A stretch of DNA of 64,000 nt from Cristatella mucedo (Eukaryota > Bryozoa > Phylactolaemata > Cristatellidae). Below are positions 61,530-64,000 of this stretch, piece after piece. The notes beneath the pieces are model-generated. The model did no database searches. It saw nothing but the letters and a program-made list of their open reading frames with translations, and was not told the origin of the DNA. The stretch is taken from contig WPIO01000003.1 of NCBI GenBank assembly GCA_009760855.2, positions 14,308,001 to 14,372,000 of the forward strand, given 5' to 3'. A program made the translations under genes and the position numbers. Numbering within the stretch: the first letter of the stretch is position 1; every line of letters begins with the position of its first letter.

Positions 61530-62800
61530 GTGTCGCCCTGGATAGACTCTATAAAGTAGCTGGGCCACCTAATCTTTAGGCTAAATTATAAAAAGATTAT
61601 ACAGGCATTTAGCTAAACTGTCAGTCAGGGCTATAAAGTGCAGAACACCACAACAGGTATAACATGATGATAGAGGAAGAATATGTCACTTCTTCATCGG
61701 CCATTGAACAATCTACCTCGAAAATCCAAGACAAGAATAATAATACAAGTCCAACTTATACTTGCAATGCCAAATTGTTTGGCAGTCCACGAATTCTATT
61801 ACTGGCAAAAGGCCCACACCACGAAATAACAGCTCACTGTGCTGGTTAAGTGCAGCCTTAGCTCTGGCGAAGGGTCTACTATGACTGGAAGATGTTACAT
61901 TTTGGTTTCCCGTATCTACTTGCAGGCAATACAGGTCTATTTACAATAAGCAGTGATCACAGCACCAGCTTTGGCCTACTTGAAAAGGACTTCAGGCATC
62001 AATTTCATTCTGACAAGCTACGAACCTTGGCAATCTGATCAAATGCAGCAACCTGGTAAAACAGTTGTTTTTTGGACTCGAATGATATAATAACACAAAG
62101 TTGACGCACACACCCTGGAATGTAGGTAAGTAAGGTGTGCAGTCTAATCTGTGCCAACTTGGTGTTTCCGGCAAGTCAACTTAATTTGAATAAACCCGGC
62201 AACTGCTAAGCACATGATGGCCACACTGCTAAGAATAAACAAGGCAAGGGAGTACCCAAATTCAGGACTCACAGATTAAACATGTCCCATGTCTGGGCAT
62301 CTGAGGCAGCTACTGTCCGCCCAGATGCTATCACCAGAGTACATCAATTTTAAGCAGCAAATTAAGGATGATACTTTCGTGTGAGAAACGACAGTAATAG
62401 CTCTTGAGATTCTAATGATCATACTAAATCGTATTGATCTCTCGAAGAGAATAAATGCTCTTCCATATGACATGTTTTTCAAACAATTGAGTTGCTTGAT
62501 TCAGGCAAAGTGGAAATACGAATGCATGTACGTTGGTGCCATGCCCAAGTGGTTCTGAATGGCATAGGCTGAAATTCCAACCACCGCTGTTCACTTTTTC
62601 AGGTAGATAGCCAACTGTTCATACCTGAAACAGGCCGATCCGACAGTCAGCTTCATCGTATTTTTGCAGCTCCAATCAATGCACATTTTTTCATATTTCT
62701 TTTACCAAGAATAACTTAGGACAACCGAATCAAGGGATAGGCCAGAACACATTCCAGCATCGTAGAAATGACAAGATTATCACACCTTAAATTACAATTA
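61530..62800. other. No recognised feature
   Basis: A+T-rich. Short open frames on both strands without domains. Confidence 0.4.
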
Positions 62801-62804
62801 AATA

Positions 62805-62985
62805 AAAAAATACTAGCTGGTTTAACAGCCTCTTTTTGTATAGCATCAGAAGAGCCTTAACAGGCTATCACCACCACTTCCTGCAGCAATAATGGATGGC
62901 CCCCTGCAGAATTTCAACCCACGACCTCGAGACCGGGGTCGTGAAGAGCAACAGCCTGATCTAGTGTGCTATCACGGCTGGTACC
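62805..62985 (-). mobile_element. S-B SINE, full unit
   Basis: Minus strand: ACTAGCTGGTTTAACAGCCT end, AGAAGAGCCTTAACAGGC, CACCACTTCCTGCAGC, degraded B box (ATTTCAACCC) and head AGTGTGCTATCACGGCT. Confidence 0.8.
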
Positions 62986-62989
62986 AAGG

Positions 62990-63680
62990 CTCAACTCTAT
63001 GACAGACAATTATATGGGGTATTATTTCCACTACATTAGGAATTTATATATCTTAAGTGTATCCCTGTTCGCATGATATGATGCATTTAATCGGTCACAA
63101 AGGGACTGCACACGAAGTAGATGTAAATAATTTCAAACCAATAAACTTCCTTTGTTCTTGTCTACTTTGAACATTTCCCACGTCTAATACCGCCACCAAA
63201 ACAATGAAGCTCGTCAGGCTCCCCCGAGCTGACTTACGGGACTCGTATTGGCAGCTGCATGAAATGCTATGCAAGGCCAGCCTATGCTTGGCCATGCTTA
63301 TGGCCTGGTTGATGCTTGTCTCCCGCTTGCCCAATACAGCCCATGATAAGAGTATCAACTACCACATGCCTGTCTGAACTTTGCATTAACATCCTATGCA
63401 CCAGCGAGCTGCTGAATCTTTCACAGCGAGCTAGCCTTTTTTGTTTTTACCAGAAAGCAGCTGTTAAAAATCTCCCAGGAGCAAACGAGAGCTGCTGTGA
63501 TGACCAAGAAAGCTACAATTACATCTGCTTTGCATGTGGCCATGCAAAGAAGGTCATTTTCTCAGGGCACGTATCATACAGCAAGCAGGCAGAACGATTA
63601 ATCGACACTCGACAGTTAAGCAGAGCAGGAGCACAGCTGTGTGCTAATGCACTATACGACAGTAGCAGGCACACCCCATC
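62990..63680. other. Unassigned; 123-codon open frame
   Basis: A plus-strand frame 63316-63687 contains ESYNYICFACGHAKKVIFSG. The paired cysteines suggest no named domain. It may be chance or part of an exon running beyond the window. Confidence 0.25.
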
Positions 63681-63684
63681 CTGC

Positions 63685-64000
63685 TAGACTGGCTCCAGCC
63701 TACGTAGCAGAACTACTCCAAAAACGCGGCTGGGTATTGTACCACCTGCTCTTCTGACTCAACTCGTTTAACTGAGCCTCGAACAACCTCAAACCTTTTG
63801 GAGACCGTGCCTTCAGCTCGTAATTTCCCACAATCTTGAACGACATCCCCATACTTGCTTATGCATGCTGATACTGAGCAGGTTACCAATAACCATATTA
63901 TGGATGTCGACACAGCATGTTACTACTAAGCACATGGTCATGCTTCTTTAACAGCATTTCTAAAAAAAGCCTAGAGCGAGATTAAGTACTCCGAGGGTGC
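63685..64000 (+). mobile_element. Diverged L-A LINE, cut by window end
   Basis: C-terminal remnant (LAPAYVAELLQKR-like reading of CTGGCTCCAGCCTACGTAGC), GGAGACCGTGCCTTCAGCTC, then the hairpin (GCCTAGAGCGAGATTAAGTA) reaching the window edge. Confidence 0.7.

Overview
The window is invertebrate-type metazoan nuclear DNA. It holds one complete multi-exon protein gene, one nuclear tRNA gene, and otherwise mostly decayed transposable elements and microsatellites. The evidence is GT-AG introns with consistent phases, Pol III tRNA promoter boxes, tRNA-derived SINEs, CR1/L2-like LINE remnants and a hAT transposase relic. I cannot place the species from the sequence alone. I see no bacterial operon, CRISPR array or viral gene.

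The main gene is a CBL-family E3 ubiquitin ligase on the + strand, with its start codon at 15000 and stop at 53845. Ten coding exons join to 2175 nt (724 codons plus stop), and all nine junctions keep frame. The protein has, in order: four-helix bundle, EF-hand, divergent SH2 (together the tyrosine-kinase-binding module), linker helix with both regulatory tyrosines, RING finger, proline-rich tail with a PxxxPR motif, a YxxP tyrosine motif, and a C-terminal UBA domain. A CpG-rich segment (about 14060-15000) precedes the start, and an AATAAA lies at 54742. The introns (135 bp to 12.4 kb) carry most of the repeats.

Layout: 1-830 holds diverged direct repeats. A tRNA-Gly(GCC) gene sits at 1433-1503. 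1.8-10.6 kb holds LINE and SINE fragments and microsatellites. 10.6-13.7 kb is a broken BED-finger hAT transposase flanked by clusters of a palindromic TACAATATATTG-like word. 14-54.8 kb is the CBL gene. 54.8-64 kb is repeat-poor downstream DNA with a second CpG-rich segment (59360-60110) that may be a promoter of a gene I cannot identify.

Two LINE groups are used below: L-A, whose 3' end is an AAAGCGCC...GGGCGCTTT hairpin followed by (ATT)n, and L-B, a more decayed relative. Two tRNA-derived SINE groups are used: S-A, which carries an L-A-like hairpin tail, and S-B, which ends in GGCTGTTAAATCAGCT. These names are local to this report. I found no convincing new biological system. The most useful leads are a stop-free 135-nt intron splitting the RING finger, a possible intron-terminated short CBL isoform, a fresh LINE insertion beside the EF-hand exon, inverted repeat pairs in the introns, and the palindrome clusters around the hAT relic.
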